A stretch of DNA of 56,979 nucleotides, taken from the NCBI GenBank assembly GCA_015654535.1, contig JAATGU010000126.1, forward strand, positions 1 to 56,979, in the 5' to 3' direction. Position 1 is the stretch's first letter. Every line of letters begins with the position of its first letter. The position numbers were made by a program, and so were the translations under genes. This document shows positions 36,575 through 46,493 of this stretch, piece after piece. Origin of the DNA: Bacteroidales bacterium. Lineage in GTDB: Bacteria > Bacteroidota > Bacteroidia > Bacteroidales > Bacteroidaceae. The notes below the pieces were generated by a model. The model did not search any database, had not been told where the DNA came from, and saw only the letters and a program-made list of their open reading frames with translations.

Positions 36575-36795
36575 ATGAATCATATAAAACTCATTTTCAC
36601 ATTTATAATTACCTCGAATTATTCTTAAAAGAAACTCCGGACAAAGTTAAAAATAACAATAAGAAAAAAGAAAAAGAAGTCGAGTTGTCTTATCAACAAA
36701 TGGCAAGAAATAAATTAAGTGAGTTAAAAGATAAAAAGTATCTTATCAAAAAAAATAATATTGAGAACTATAAATTACTCTCTCTTTTACATTAA
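36575..36795 (+). pseudogene. Possible frameshifted small secreted protein gene
   Basis: ATG 36575 opens a hydrophobic leader (MNHIKLIFTFIITSNYS) that stops at 36628. From about 36604 another frame reads YNYLELFLKETPDKV and on to NIENYKLLSLLH with stop at 36795, with no stop for 63 codons and a Lys/Glu-rich, coding-like composition. The overlap of a signal-like start with a long tail in another frame suggests one gene broken by a frameshift. It follows the M56 gene by 11 bases and could be its third operon member. No family recognised. Confidence 0.35.
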
Positions 36796-36800
36796 TTGTT

Positions 36801-36840
36801 GAAAAAGGGATCACGGTAATAGCTGTAATCCCTTTTTCTT
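36801..36840 (+). terminator. Terminator after the BlaI-M56 region
   Basis: GAAAAAGGGAT (36801-36811) pairs with ATCCCTTTTTC (36828-36838). The T run is part of the stem, as is common here. Confidence 0.7.
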
Positions 36841-36919
36841 CCTTTAATTTATTTGTGTATTTCAACAATATTGGGAAGAGCACATTCTTCATTTCTTTTC
36901 TAAGACTCTTTCGTAATAT

Positions 36920-36927
36920 TATTTTTG
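36920..36927 (+). promoter_or_regulatory. -7 box for the outer-membrane barrel gene
   Basis: TATTTTTG matches TAnnTTTG, 72 bases before the ATG. No clear -33 box. Confidence 0.35.
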
Positions 36928-36999
36928 GCAAGTGTAAAATTCCATAAAGAAAAAGTGATTTATATTTATATGTAAACGTCTAATCAGAAAAAATACATT

Positions 37000-39462
37000 A
37001 TGAAAAAGAGCCTGTTATCTCTCACATTCTTCTTATTATGTATAGGAGTAATGGCACAAACAAATAAGACAGTTGTCCATACGGTAAAAGGAGTTCTCCT
37101 CGATTCACTAACCAAAGTTGGTGAGCCGTATTCCACTATTCGCATAAGCAAAAAAGAAGCGCCAAATAAGCCCATAAAAATGTTAGTCACAGATACCAAC
37201 GGTAAGTTCAAAGAGAATATTACCGGAGAAGGTTCTTATCTCATTTCTTTCACTTCAGTAGGAAAGAAAGTTATTTCCCAGGAATTCATTGTAAAGCCTA
37301 ATGAAACAATGATAGATTTGGGCGTTATTTACACCAAAGAAGCAGTTAATGAATTGAAAGGCGTGGAAGTTATTGCACAAAAGCCACTAGTAAAATCAGA
37401 GATTGACAAGCTAGCATATAATGTAGAAGACGATCCGGACTCCAAAACCAGCACCACACTTGAGATGCTGCGTAAAGTTCCCATGGTGACTATAGACGGA
37501 GAAGACAAAATACAAGTAAACGGAAGTAGTAAATTCAAGGTATATGTGAACGGTAAACCTAATAACATGATAAGTAATAATCCCACTGAAGTACTGAAAA
37601 GTATGCCGGCTAACTCGATTAAATCGATAGAAGTTATTACCAATCCTGGTGCCAAATATGATGCAGAAGGGGTATCGGGCATCCTGAATATTATTACAGT
37701 AGGCAGTGGCATGCAGGGATATACAGCAACATTAAATGCCGGAGGAGGAAGTACGGGAAGCAACGCAGGAGTTTATGCTACGGTACAATCCGGAAAATTT
37801 ACCGTTACTGGTAATTACTATTTTAATTATTATAAACTTCCTGATGATGCTTCAGGGTACAGTGAACGAGAAGATTTTACTTCAGATGAAAACAAGTATC
37901 TTATTAATAGCTCAAAAAACGACTATAAAGGGAACTATAACTCTGGCAATATAGAGGCCAGTTATGAGATCGACACGTTACGTTTAATTACATTTTCAGG
38001 GAGCTTGTTTGGAGGGAACAGTACAAGTAACAGTTCCGGAGAGATAGAAATGAAGAATGCGATATTTGATCCTGTATATAGTTATAACACAAATAGCATT
38101 AACAAAAATAATTATAAAAGTATTAATGCCAATATTGATTATCAACGTTCTTTCAAAAAGAAAGAAGAATTACTTACTTTTTCTTACCGCCTAAGCACTT
38201 CTCCCCAAACATCTGATGGGTATACCTACTATTCTGATATTGTAAACTATACATCTCCTCTGAAGAATTTGCATACAATGGGTGATCCTAATACAACCGA
38301 ACATACTTTTCAGGGAGACTATACCAATCCTGTGACAAAGAGTCAGACAATTGAGCTCGGGGCCAAATACATTATCAGAAACAGCAAAAGTGATGACCAA
38401 TATTATACCTCTGATATCGATAAAAGTATATATACCAAAGATGAAAAAAGAAGTAGTGAGTACGATCATCTACAGGATATCTTAGCTGCTTATGCCGGAT
38501 ATAGTATAAAATACAAAGATTTTGGCTTTAAAACAGGATTACGTTACGAATATACCATGATGGATGTGAAATTTCATAATGATCTGGGACAAGATTTCAA
38601 TGCACATTTCAGCAACTTAGTTCCATCTGCAAATCTCTCTTATAAAATAGGACAATCTCAAACACTGAAAGCTTCATATAATATGCGCATCAGTCGTCCG
38701 GGTATCTGGTATCTGAATCCTTTTGTAAATACTGATGATCCAACTAACATCCGTTATGGAAATCCTCGGTTGGATAGTGAAAAGAGCCATTCTTTCGACT
38801 TTAATTTTAGCAGTTTCACTCAAAAATTCAATATTAATCTGACATTGGGACACACATTCGTTAATAATAGCATTGAGTCTTATTCATTCATAAAAGACGG
38901 GGTGGTGAACAATACATACAATAACATAGGTAAGTGGTCGTCCAGCCGCTTATCTACTTATATAAACTGGAATATGAATCCTAAAACGCGGATTTACATG
39001 AATGGGACTTCTAGTTATGATGATTTTAAAAATGAAAAAAATAATCTTTCAAATAATGGCTTTCGTTTTTATATAAATGCTGGTTTTCAGCAAACTTTTC
39101 CATGGGAATTGCGTCTCAGTTTGTACGGCGGAGGGAGTAGTTCTTCCGTGGGACTTCAGGGAAAAGACTCTGGATATAGCTATTATAGCATAAACTTAAA
39201 TCGTGCTTTTCTGGATAAGCGTCTAACTATTTCCATATATGCCCGTAATCCATTCAATAAAGATCAGAAATACCACTCAACAATAGAGACTACAGACTTC
39301 CATTCATACAGTGAATCAACCTATCCACAGCGTAGTTTTGGATTTAATATTAGCTACAGAATAGGCGAATTGAAGGCAAATGTGAAAAAGGCTGCCCGTT
39401 CAATTGAAAATGATGATGTAAAAAGTGGGGGCGATAGTAAAGGGACTCAAGGAAGCAATTGA
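37000..39462 (+). CDS. TonB-dependent-receptor-like outer membrane beta-barrel protein
   Basis: The 820-residue precursor has a signal peptide (cleavage near GVMAQ), a carboxypeptidase-regulatory-like domain (about 28-105) and a plug-like domain (about 115-230: VEVIAQKPLVKSEIDKLAYN, NPGAKYDAEGVSGILNI). A C-terminal barrel rich in Tyr, Ser and Asn follows. It fits the barrel family 3 proteins that lack a full TonB box but sit in the outer membrane. It may import or bind a ligand; nothing shows which. It lies after the BlaI/M56-TonB pair and could be a target or partner of it, though it appears to have its own promoter. The C-terminal tail is polar and gene-specific. Confidence 0.88.
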   Translation: MKKSLLSLTFFLLCIGVMAQTNKTVVHTVKGVLLDSLTKVGEPYSTIRISKKEAPNKPIKMLVTDTNGKFKENITGEGSYLISFTSVGKKVISQEFIVKPNETMIDLGVIYTKEAVNELKGVEVIAQKPLVKSEIDKLAYNVEDDPDSKTSTTLEMLRKVPMVTIDGEDKIQVNGSSKFKVYVNGKPNNMISNNPTEVLKSMPANSIKSIEVITNPGAKYDAEGVSGILNIITVGSGMQGYTATLNAGGGSTGSNAGVYATVQSGKFTVTGNYYFNYYKLPDDASGYSEREDFTSDENKYLINSSKNDYKGNYNSGNIEASYEIDTLRLITFSGSLFGGNSTSNSSGEIEMKNAIFDPVYSYNTNSINKNNYKSINANIDYQRSFKKKEELLTFSYRLSTSPQTSDGYTYYSDIVNYTSPLKNLHTMGDPNTTEHTFQGDYTNPVTKSQTIELGAKYIIRNSKSDDQYYTSDIDKSIYTKDEKRSSEYDHLQDILAAYAGYSIKYKDFGFKTGLRYEYTMMDVKFHNDLGQDFNAHFSNLVPSANLSYKIGQSQTLKASYNMRISRPGIWYLNPFVNTDDPTNIRYGNPRLDSEKSHSFDFNFSSFTQKFNINLTLGHTFVNNSIESYSFIKDGVVNNTYNNIGKWSSSRLSTYINWNMNPKTRIYMNGTSSYDDFKNEKNNLSNNGFRFYINAGFQQTFPWELRLSLYGGGSSSSVGLQGKDSGYSYYSINLNRAFLDKRLTISIYARNPFNKDQKYHSTIETTDFHSYSESTYPQRSFGFNISYRIGELKANVKKAARSIENDDVKSGGDSKGTQGSN

Positions 39463-39586
39463 TAATGACGATATAAAGAAACAAAAAGAAGCGAAATTCT
39501 TTGTGGACATACAGATTATATTACACTCTCATGGATGGAATCGTGAAGACTCCATTCATAAGGCTCTTTTTTACAACTACCCACCT

Positions 39587-40702
39587 TTATTTGTGCATCT
39601 CTACAATCTTGGTAGGAGCAAGTCTTTCATTTCTTTTCTGAACCTCCTTTATTGTATTTTCGGCTAATGCTAAAAATGCCTGGCCGGTAATACTATCTTC
39701 ATTGAGAGCCACGGGCGTACCATTATCTCCACCTTCACAGATGCTTTGCACAATAGGGATCTGACCTAAAAGAGGGATATTCATCTCTTCGGACAAGCGT
39801 TTAGCTCCTTCTTTACCAAAAATATAATATTTATTATCGGGTAATTCTGCAGGAGTAAACCATGCCATATTCTCTACTAAACCTAAAATGGGTACATTTA
39901 CTTTTTCATTCGTAAACATATTAATTCCTTTGCGGGCATCAGCCAATGCCACCTCTTGCGGAGTACTCACCACAATGACACCCGTTACGGCAAGTGTTTG
40001 AACAATAGTCAGGTGAATATCACTTGTTCCAGGAGGAAGATCAATAAGGAAATAATCCAGATCTCCCCAATTTGCATCGGCTATTAATTGCTTCAAAGCA
40101 TTACTTGCCATCCCTCCACGCCACAAAGTCGCTTGATTGGGATCTACAAAAAAGCCAATAGACAATAATTTTATACCATATTTCTCAACGGGTATAATTA
40201 AATCTCTTCCATCTATTTTTTCCAAACAAGGACGTGCATCTTCTACCTGAAACATTTTTGGCATTGAAGGACCAAATATATCTGCATCCAGCAAGCCTAC
40301 TTTATAGCCCAACTTTGCCAAAGATACAGCAAGGTTAGCAGAGACGGTAGATTTACCTACTCCTCCTTTACCTGAAGATATTGCAATGATATTCTTTATG
40401 TGAGGTAGAAGTTTACCCACTTCCGGACGAGGAGCCTGAGTTGTTTTTACCTCTATATTTCCCACAATCTCCACGTCCTTACTCACATGTGTGAGAATAG
40501 CAGCCTCAGCGGCTTTTACCAATGACTTAATAAACGGATCGGTTGACTTCTCAAAAATCAGAGAAAACGAAATTTTCATACCTTCAATCCGTATATTATC
40601 ATCCACCATACCAGAAGAAACAATGTCCTTTCCGGTCCCGGGATAACGTACTTTGCTTAATGCATCGAGTATAAGTTTAGGATAAATTGTCATATTATTC
40701 AT
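39587..40702 (-). CDS. mrp: Mrp/ApbC-type iron-sulfur carrier ATPase
   Basis: The 371-residue protein has an N-terminal MIP18/DUF59 domain (about 1-95) and a P-loop ATPase domain with the deviant Walker motif [18 protein letters not shown] (about 111-128) and [13 protein letters not shown]. It should carry and deliver iron-sulfur clusters. The CPxC pair usually found near the C-terminal ENM... segment is absent: the sequence is [18 protein letters not shown]. Only two cysteines lie elsewhere. Its start overlaps the trmB stop by eight bases, so the two are an operon. Confidence 0.9.
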   Translation of the reverse strand: MNNMTIYPKLILDALSKVRYPGTGKDIVSSGMVDDNIRIEGMKISFSLIFEKSTDPFIKSLVKAAEAAILTHVSKDVEIVGNIEVKTTQAPRPEVGKLLPHIKNIIAISSGKGGVGKSTVSANLAVSLAKLGYKVGLLDADIFGPSMPKMFQVEDARPCLEKIDGRDLIIPVEKYGIKLLSIGFFVDPNQATLWRGGMASNALKQLIADANWGDLDYFLIDLPPGTSDIHLTIVQTLAVTGVIVVSTPQEVALADARKGINMFTNEKVNVPILGLVENMAWFTPAELPDNKYYIFGKEGAKRLSEEMNIPLLGQIPIVQSICEGGDNGTPVALNEDSITGQAFLALAENTIKEVQKRNERLAPTKIVEMHK

Positions 40703-41468
40703 CTTCTAAAGTTAATGTTGTTTTTTTGCCACTCCGCTTACTGCGATTATAGCTGCGATAATAATCAAATTCAATCTCTTGTTCGGGTTCTTTCAACGTC
40801 CCTTCCTGAGGAAGAGTGAACTTAAGATATTTAATATTCAATCCCCTATCCAGCCATAGCTGTTCGTAGTAAGTCTGAATGCCCAATATATTATCTACTA
40901 AGCCAGAGTGATATAGATCCTCTGTAACAAACAGTACCGGAAATTTGTTTTCTTCAACCATATAGTTTGTGTAGGTAAACATAAAGTTGCTATCTGTTTT
41001 CAAATGAACAATTCCATCCGGGACCATGAATCTACGGTAACGCTCCATAAAGTAAGTTGAAGTCAATCGTTTGGTGGATTTCTTCATTTGTGGATCAGAG
41101 AAAGTCAGCCATATTTCACTCACCTCTCTTTCCGCAAAAAATCGATCGATAATCTCTATATTTGTACGCAGAAAAGCTACATTTTTCAGTCCTTCTTTCA
41201 GAGATTCAGTGGCGCCACTCCACATTCGTGAACCTTTGATATCAACTGCAATAAAGTTTTTATCTGGGAACATACGTCCCAACCCTACTGTATATTCCCC
41301 ACGTCCACAACCAAGTTCCAGCACTATAGGATTTTCATTCTTAAAGAACTCTTTTCCCCACTTGCCTTTCATCTCAAAAAACACATCATCAATCACTGAA
41401 CATGGATATTCGAATACGTGCGGATAGTTCCGCATATCAGCAAATTTCTGTAGTTTATTTTTCCCCAT
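40695..41468 (-). CDS. trmB: tRNA (guanine-N7-)-methyltransferase
   Basis: The 257-residue SAM-dependent enzyme makes m7G46 in tRNA. The SAM-binding loop is [16 protein letters not shown], followed by [11 protein letters not shown], the TrmB-typical [19 protein letters not shown] and [10 protein letters not shown]. The usual PDPWPKKRH is replaced by [12 protein letters not shown], as in Bacteroidetes members. About 40 extra basic residues follow at the end ([10 protein letters not shown]). It lies eight bases after the metallo-hydrolase gene and overlaps mrp. Confidence 0.92.
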   Translation of the reverse strand: MGKNKLQKFADMRNYPHVFEYPCSVIDDVFFEMKGKWGKEFFKNENPIVLELGCGRGEYTVGLGRMFPDKNFIAVDIKGSRMWSGATESLKEGLKNVAFLRTNIEIIDRFFAEREVSEIWLTFSDPQMKKSTKRLTSTYFMERYRRFMVPDGIVHLKTDSNFMFTYTNYMVEENKFPVLFVTEDLYHSGLVDNILGIQTYYEQLWLDRGLNIKYLKFTLPQEGTLKEPEQEIEFDYYRSYNRSKRSGKKTTLTLEDE

Positions 41469-41476
41469 TCAATCTT

Positions 41477-42286
41477 CTATTTTATTTCTTCCACCCACCC
41501 TGTATAATTATAGAACACACGGTCATTGAATTCTTGGTGAAAAAGCGCATATTTATTTATCCCCGTACAATGACAGACTCCCAATCTGCGGGGTAATCGT
41601 CTGCCCAGGAATGTACTAATCACATTAAATTTATCTTCTTCGGCAGTGTGAATATGAAAACCTCCTATCACAACATTCAATGCCCGATCGGGAAAAGCTT
41701 CTTGTGCACTACGAATTATATTCGTTATTCCACGATGCGAACAAGCACTCAACACAGAAAGATTTTTCACGTCTGGTAAAGCCAAAGCCAATTCATCTTC
41801 AAAGGTATCAGGAATTATATTATCGTCACGCACCGTAAAAAAATGATCAAAGTGAGTATCATTCTTATCTGTTATCTTTATTTGAGGAAGTACATACACG
41901 CCAGGTATAATTTCAGTGGTACTGTCCACCAACCAAAGACGATTTTCGTCTAATTGATCTACATTTTTAAATCCGTTTTCCTGTTCATCTTTATACTTTT
42001 TCTGCAAAGCTTCCTTCTTGCACACAACTTTTACCTGAGGAGCCAAGGCCAGAAATTGGCGAATACCTCCTGTATGATCACTGTGCCCGTGAGATAACAC
42101 CAGATAATCGACTTTACTCAAATCAATTCCCAGCAAACGGGCATTGCGAATAAAAAGATCCGATGCTCCCGTGTCAAACAAAACCGATTTTCCTTCAGTC
42201 TCAATCAAGAGAGAGAGTCCATGTTCTGCCTGTAATCCACGGCCATAGACCACATTGTCAACAAGAGTAGTGATTTTGTAGCTCAT
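41477..42286 (-). CDS. Metallo-beta-lactamase-fold hydrolase (7,8-dihydropterin synthase-like group)
   Basis: The 269-residue protein has the zinc motif LVLSHGHSDHTGGIRQFL (HxHxDH), an early TEGKSVLFDTGASD, the ACSHRGITNII histidine and the late VIGGFHIHTAE and CHCTGIN. This arrangement fits the family near the archaeal MptA-neighbour and dihydropterin synthase-like enzymes, which lack beta-lactamase activity. The substrate is not known. It is likely the first gene of a small operon with trmB and mrp. Confidence 0.85.
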   Translation of the reverse strand: MSYKITTLVDNVVYGRGLQAEHGLSLLIETEGKSVLFDTGASDLFIRNARLLGIDLSKVDYLVLSHGHSDHTGGIRQFLALAPQVKVVCKKEALQKKYKDEQENGFKNVDQLDENRLWLVDSTTEIIPGVYVLPQIKITDKNDTHFDHFFTVRDDNIIPDTFEDELALALPDVKNLSVLSACSHRGITNIIRSAQEAFPDRALNVVIGGFHIHTAEEDKFNVISTFLGRRLPRRLGVCHCTGINKYALFHQEFNDRVFYNYTGWVEEIK

Positions 42287-42457
42287 ATAACAACTATTTA
42301 AGGAACTATTAAAAACATATTTTCAGGCAAATAAAACAGGGACATATTATCCCGTAGTGAATTGACTATTCAAGATAAGATGCCCCTTTATTATTTTTTA
42401 GAAAGTAACTTTCGCGATCAAATTTTCCGCTTTCAAAGATATAATTCAGTCAGAAAA

Positions 42458-43480
42458 TTATTCCACGATAGTAATCCATCCATATAAATCCGGCTCATCA
42501 CCATACTGTATCGCACGAAGTTTATTATATAACTTTGTACAAACAGGACCAGGTTTGCCATCTTTTGCTATCACATAAGATTTACCATTTTCTAAGTCAT
42601 CAATACGTTCGATGGGACTGATTACAGCAGCTGTACCACAAGCACCGGCTTCTTCGAATGTTGGTAATTCTTCTTCAGCAACAAGGCGACGCTCTACCTT
42701 CATTCCAAAACTTTCGGCCAGCTGAATTAAGCTTTTATTGGTTATAGATGGTAAAACGGAAGTCGACTGCGGGGTGATATAAGTATTGTCTTTGATGCCA
42801 AAGAAATTGGCAGCACCACACTCGTCGATATATTTTTTTTCTTTCGCATCAAGATAAAATTCGGAAGAATATCCCAAATCATGTGCTTTCTTATTAGCCA
42901 ACAAGCTGGCTGCATAGTTTCCACCAATCTTGTAAGTTCCTGTCCCAAGCGGAGCAGCACGGTCAAATTCACGAATAATTACGTAAGGATTACATGCAAA
43001 GCCTCCTTTGAAATATGGGCCTACAGGAGTAACAAAGACAATAAAGGTATATTCGCTAGACGGTTTTACTCCTACCCGGGCACTTGTTCCGATTAAAAGC
43101 GGACGAATATAAAGTGATGCGCCACTTTCGTAAGGAGGGACAAAACGTTCGTTCAGCTTAACAACTTTCAGCACGGCTTCTTCATATTTATCAACGGGAA
43201 GCTGTTCCATCAAAATACCAGCACAAGAAGATTGCAGACGTTTTGCATTTTCATCCATACGGAAAATACGGATCTTACCATCTTTTCCCCGGAAAGCCTT
43301 CATTCCTTCAAAAGCTTCCTGACCATAATGTAAACACGTAGCAGCCATGTGCATGTTAATATATTCACTGCTACTAATTTCCAACTCTCCCCATTCACCG
43401 TTTCGGAAATTATACCGAACATTATAATCTGTTGGCATGTAACCGAACGATAGATTAGACCAATCTATTTGTTCCATCAT
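42458..43480 (-). CDS. ilvE: Branched-chain amino acid aminotransferase
   Basis: The 340-residue fold-IV PLP enzyme makes or degrades Leu, Ile and Val. Motifs: HYGQEAFEGMKAFRGKDGKI, GASLYIRPLLIGTSARVG, and GTYKIGGNYAASLLANKKAH with the PLP lysine at K184. Further along are ECGAANFFGIKDN and FEEAGACGTAAVISPI. Length and order match the type II bacterial form. It is a single gene; a -7 box lies 35 bases upstream in the spacer before xseB. A second ATG one codon later is equally possible. Confidence 0.94.
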   Translation of the reverse strand: MMEQIDWSNLSFGYMPTDYNVRYNFRNGEWGELEISSSEYINMHMAATCLHYGQEAFEGMKAFRGKDGKIRIFRMDENAKRLQSSCAGILMEQLPVDKYEEAVLKVVKLNERFVPPYESGASLYIRPLLIGTSARVGVKPSSEYTFIVFVTPVGPYFKGGFACNPYVIIREFDRAAPLGTGTYKIGGNYAASLLANKKAHDLGYSSEFYLDAKEKKYIDECGAANFFGIKDNTYITPQSTSVLPSITNKSLIQLAESFGMKVERRLVAEEELPTFEEAGACGTAAVISPIERIDDLENGKSYVIAKDGKPGPVCTKLYNKLRAIQYGDEPDLYGWITIVE

Positions 43481-43514
43481 TTTATGTTGTTTTAGTATAC
43501 TTTATTTTGTGCAA

Positions 43515-43522
43515 CAAAAGTA
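43515..43522 (-). promoter_or_regulatory. -7 box for ilvE
   Basis: CAAAAGTA reads TACTTTTG on the minus strand, just downstream of the xseB stop. No clear -33 box. Confidence 0.4.
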
Positions 43523-43533
43523 ACCTTTATATT

Positions 43534-43737
43534 TTATATATCCTTCATATTGAGGAGGATTTTTTTAATCTCCTCATCGGCTTTGTAAAGTTTATCCTTG
43601 CAAAAACCGACCAATTTCTGGGCTTCTTTGAGTTTTTCACTCAACTGATCAATGTCCAGTTCATCCTTTTCCACTGCCGAAACAATGTTCTCCAATTTCT
43701 CCATAGCCTCAGCATATGATTCCTTTTTTGCTGCCAT
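43534..43737 (-). CDS. xseB: Exodeoxyribonuclease VII small subunit
   Basis: The 67-residue protein has the XseB core: YAEAMEKLENIVSAVEKDEL, then DIDQLSEKLKEAQKLVGFCK. It is a helical hairpin that binds the large subunit XseA to form the single-strand DNA exonuclease. It starts 18 bases after xseA and is the last gene of that pair. Confidence 0.92.
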   Translation of the reverse strand: MAAKKESYAEAMEKLENIVSAVEKDELDIDQLSEKLKEAQKLVGFCKDKLYKADEEIKKILLNMKDI

Positions 43738-43754
43738 ATTTGTTGTCTATTAAG

Positions 43755-44990
43755 TTATTTCACTTCACTTTTCACTTCGCCTTTTGCCAAACGGGTAATA
43801 ATGATATCTCCTTGTTTCAACAGAGCGCTATCCGTTACAGCTTTCCCATCTTTCATCGTCAAACTGAAGCCTCGTTTTAGTAAACGTTCGGGAGAGGCAT
43901 CAATTACCCGCTGTTCCAACAGCATCAACCGATGCTGTTTATTGGTTAGATTACGAATGATTCCCACACTGACTTTCTGAATCAGCTGCTCCAAAAGAAA
44001 ACCTTCACGAGTTGTTCTGTTTTGAATAACCAGTGGCAATCGATTGGTCAGATTGGTAAGCTGGGAATGTTCCCTTTCCATGCGATCTGTTACCGAAGAG
44101 AGCAATGACTCTGTTAGTTGTTCCAGTGATTCTGCCGCTTGATGCATGTGTGTTATCAGAAACTGTGCAGCGGCAGTCGGAGTCTTTACCCTAGTGTGAG
44201 CCACAGAATCGAGTACGGTATCATCTCTTTCATGCCCAATGCCAGTAATGATAGGTAAAGGAAACTGTGCACAATTGTTGGCCAATAAATAAGTATCAAA
44301 ACCAGACAGGTCGGATGTTGCTCCTCCACCGCGGATAATTACCACCACATCGAACTCATCCCGATGATTATTCACCACATTTAGAGCGGTAATTATGGAT
44401 TCCTCTACCTGGTTACCTTGCATCAAAGCAGGAAACAAGTGCGGATAGAACATAAATCCATAAGGATTTTCCTCTAACTGGTGACAAAAGTCACCATAAC
44501 CAGCTGCGGAAAGAGATGAAATTACGGCTATCCGTTGGGCAAGCATTGGCATTTCCAATTCCTTATTCAACGATAAAACACCTTCGTCCTCTAGTTGTTT
44601 AAGTATCGCCCTTCGTTTGCGCGCCATGTCGCCCAGTGTATATGTAGGATCAATATCAGTAACAGTGAGACTTAATCCATAGAGCTCATGAAATTCCACA
44701 GTCACCTGCACCAGTACTTTAATTCCCGACACAAAAGCTTGACCAGTGCTCTCCTCAAAATAAGGCTTAAGCATCCGGTACACACTCCCCCAAATGGTTC
44801 CCCGTGCTTTGGCCATGAGATTGTTACTGTGTGGATCTTTTTGAACAAACTCTAAATAGCAATGACCAGTGGCGTTAGATCTCACATCACTCAGTTCTGC
44901 CTGAATCCAGTAAGCTTCAGGAAAAGAGTCATTGAGTGCCTGCCTTATCAGCACATTAAGTTCGTAAAGAGATAAAGGTGCTTTTTCCAT
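43755..44990 (-). CDS. xseA: Exodeoxyribonuclease VII large subunit
   Basis: The 411-residue protein has an N-terminal OB-fold domain (about 1-100: LYELNVLIRQALNDSFPEAY). The catalytic XseA core follows (about 125-340), with VVIIRGGGATSDLSGFD and VITGIGHERDDTVLDSVAHTR-like blocks in the middle. A coiled-coil region follows. With XseB it degrades single-stranded DNA from both ends in repair. It lies 15 bases after the peptidase gene, so a peptidase-xseA-xseB operon is likely. Confidence 0.95.
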   Translation of the reverse strand: MEKAPLSLYELNVLIRQALNDSFPEAYWIQAELSDVRSNATGHCYLEFVQKDPHSNNLMAKARGTIWGSVYRMLKPYFEESTGQAFVSGIKVLVQVTVEFHELYGLSLTVTDIDPTYTLGDMARKRRAILKQLEDEGVLSLNKELEMPMLAQRIAVISSLSAAGYGDFCHQLEENPYGFMFYPHLFPALMQGNQVEESIITALNVVNNHRDEFDVVVIIRGGGATSDLSGFDTYLLANNCAQFPLPIITGIGHERDDTVLDSVAHTRVKTPTAAAQFLITHMHQAAESLEQLTESLLSSVTDRMEREHSQLTNLTNRLPLVIQNRTTREGFLLEQLIQKVSVGIIRNLTNKQHRLMLLEQRVIDASPERLLKRGFSLTMKDGKAVTDSALLKQGDIIITRLAKGEVKSEVK

Positions 44991-45005
44991 GGATGAAGTT
45001 TCTGT

Positions 45006-46379
45006 CTATTTCTCTGCTTGGGGGTGAATGGTGAGATAGGCTTTATAGACATCGGGGATGCCGTAGCCATAAATATTATCGGGAATAGCAGAATGGTCAC
45101 ATGATTTACGCACCAACGCTACTATTTCCTTGGCTGTGAGCTCCGGGCAGGATTGCCATAAACAAGTAATCAGCCCGCACATCGTAGGCGAAGAAAAAGA
45201 AGTCCCGTTGGCAAATCCCACTTCTCCGCTAGTCTTTAACACAGTAGCTCTTTGTCCAATTGCTGATACATCCGGCTTTACCCGATTATCGGTCGTATTG
45301 CCCACCGAAGAGAATGGTGCCAATTGAAGGGCTGAATCAATTGCTGCAACAGCTATCACATTGAGTGCATCCGCCGGAGGAGTTATCTTTTTCCATGATC
45401 CCCTACCTTCATTACCGGCGCTACATACCACAACAATGCCTTTGTCAACAGCCATTTCCGCCGAACGTGAGATCATCGCCGTATGTCCATCAAGTATTTG
45501 GTAGGTATAATTTTTCGATTTATCATCAAAGGAACGGTAACCAAGTGAGGTATTTACTACATCTACGCCCACACTGTCGGCAAATTCAATTGCAGCCGCC
45601 CAGTAATCTTGTTCCACTAAATTTTCAGAATCATTATCTTCCGAACGGAGTAACCAGTAAGAAGCTTCGGGAGCAGTACCAACCATGGAATATGGTTGAT
45701 TGGCCGCCATGCACGAAAGCACAGACAATCCGTGGCCATTCTGCATAAAAATATTGGACTGTGGTTGTACAAAATCTCTTGTACCAAGTAATTTCAACGA
45801 TTTCAAGGCTGTTAATCTATTTGCATTCTTATATCCGGCATCAATGATAGCAATCGTCATCCCTTGTCCGCGGAATCCAGCCGCATGCAACCTCTGTCCG
45901 TTGTGAATGGCAATCTGACGAAATGCTTTTCCATAGTAGTTGTCTGTTTTCACCAGCTTATTAGTTACCGAATCCACATAGGTAGCATCCAAAGAAAGCA
46001 CTTTTTCCTCTCCTCTCCACACTAGTTCCGCGACAGAGACGAACGGTAATTTAGCGATCTTACTCACCAATAGCGAGTCTTTACAACCAATCGTCACGGT
46101 ATTATTCCATCTACTGGTAACCAAAATATCGGCTCCCATGGAACGAATCGCTTTAATATACTTTTTGCATACCGGAATATCCGTAGAGTCCACGGTCAGT
46201 TTTTGTTTAGCACGACGGAGAAGAGCCTTTTCCGACAAAAACTTCTGAGGGTCACCGAGCGAATACTCAGTATCCTTTTTATCTGTAAGACTGATACGAA
46301 ACTTATACATTACTTGTGCCTGAACAACCATTGTCAGTAAAAAGACACACGCAATTAAATTTATTCTTTTCATTTTCAA
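45006..46379 (-). CDS. Secreted S8 (subtilisin) peptidase without sorting domain
   Basis: The 457-residue precursor has a signal peptide (cleavage near VQAQ, residue 22), a pro-region and a subtilase domain with D180 (IAIIDAGYKN), H216 (NGHGLSVLSCMA) and S394 (GTSFSSPTMCG). The usual HGTHV is HGLSV here, so the second half of that motif is altered. The protein ends soon after the domain and lacks the type IX sorting domain seen on the protease at 10984. It should therefore be periplasmic. It is upstream of xseA by 15 bases. A -7 box is at 46413-46420. Confidence 0.9.
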   Translation of the reverse strand: MKMKRINLIACVFLLTMVVQAQVMYKFRISLTDKKDTEYSLGDPQKFLSEKALLRRAKQKLTVDSTDIPVCKKYIKAIRSMGADILVTSRWNNTVTIGCKDSLLVSKIAKLPFVSVAELVWRGEEKVLSLDATYVDSVTNKLVKTDNYYGKAFRQIAIHNGQRLHAAGFRGQGMTIAIIDAGYKNANRLTALKSLKLLGTRDFVQPQSNIFMQNGHGLSVLSCMAANQPYSMVGTAPEASYWLLRSEDNDSENLVEQDYWAAAIEFADSVGVDVVNTSLGYRSFDDKSKNYTYQILDGHTAMISRSAEMAVDKGIVVVCSAGNEGRGSWKKITPPADALNVIAVAAIDSALQLAPFSSVGNTTDNRVKPDVSAIGQRATVLKTSGEVGFANGTSFSSPTMCGLITCLWQSCPELTAKEIVALVRKSCDHSAIPDNIYGYGIPDVYKAYLTIHPQAEK

Positions 46380-46412
46380 GTCAACTTTATCCTATTTATT
46401 GTTATATCTATG

Positions 46413-46420
46413 CAAATATA
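46413..46420 (-). promoter_or_regulatory. -7 box for the peptidase-xseA-xseB operon
   Basis: CAAATATA reads TATATTTG on the minus strand, 34 bases before the peptidase ATG. No clear -33 box. Confidence 0.45.
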
Positions 46421-46493
46421 CTATTTGAAGAGGGATAAAGGAAAGGTTTACAAGATAAATTTATAAATGAGTGGTAATATATAGATAATCTAT

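Noticed and set aside
36746..36931. 61-codon minus-strand frame between the M56 region and the barrel gene
   Set aside because: It runs through the terminator hairpin at 36801-36840 and overlaps the coding-like plus-strand tail. No ribosome site or homology.
39425..39667. 80-codon plus-strand frame overlapping the end of the barrel gene and the mrp gene
   Set aside because: It overlaps two well supported genes. Its NDDIKKQKEAK stretch near-repeats the barrel tail (ENDDVKSGG), which looks like a small local duplication or chance, not a gene.
45365..45748. 127-codon plus-strand frame opposite the second subtilisin
   Set aside because: It is fully inside a gene with intact catalytic motifs on the other strand; composition fits an antisense shadow.
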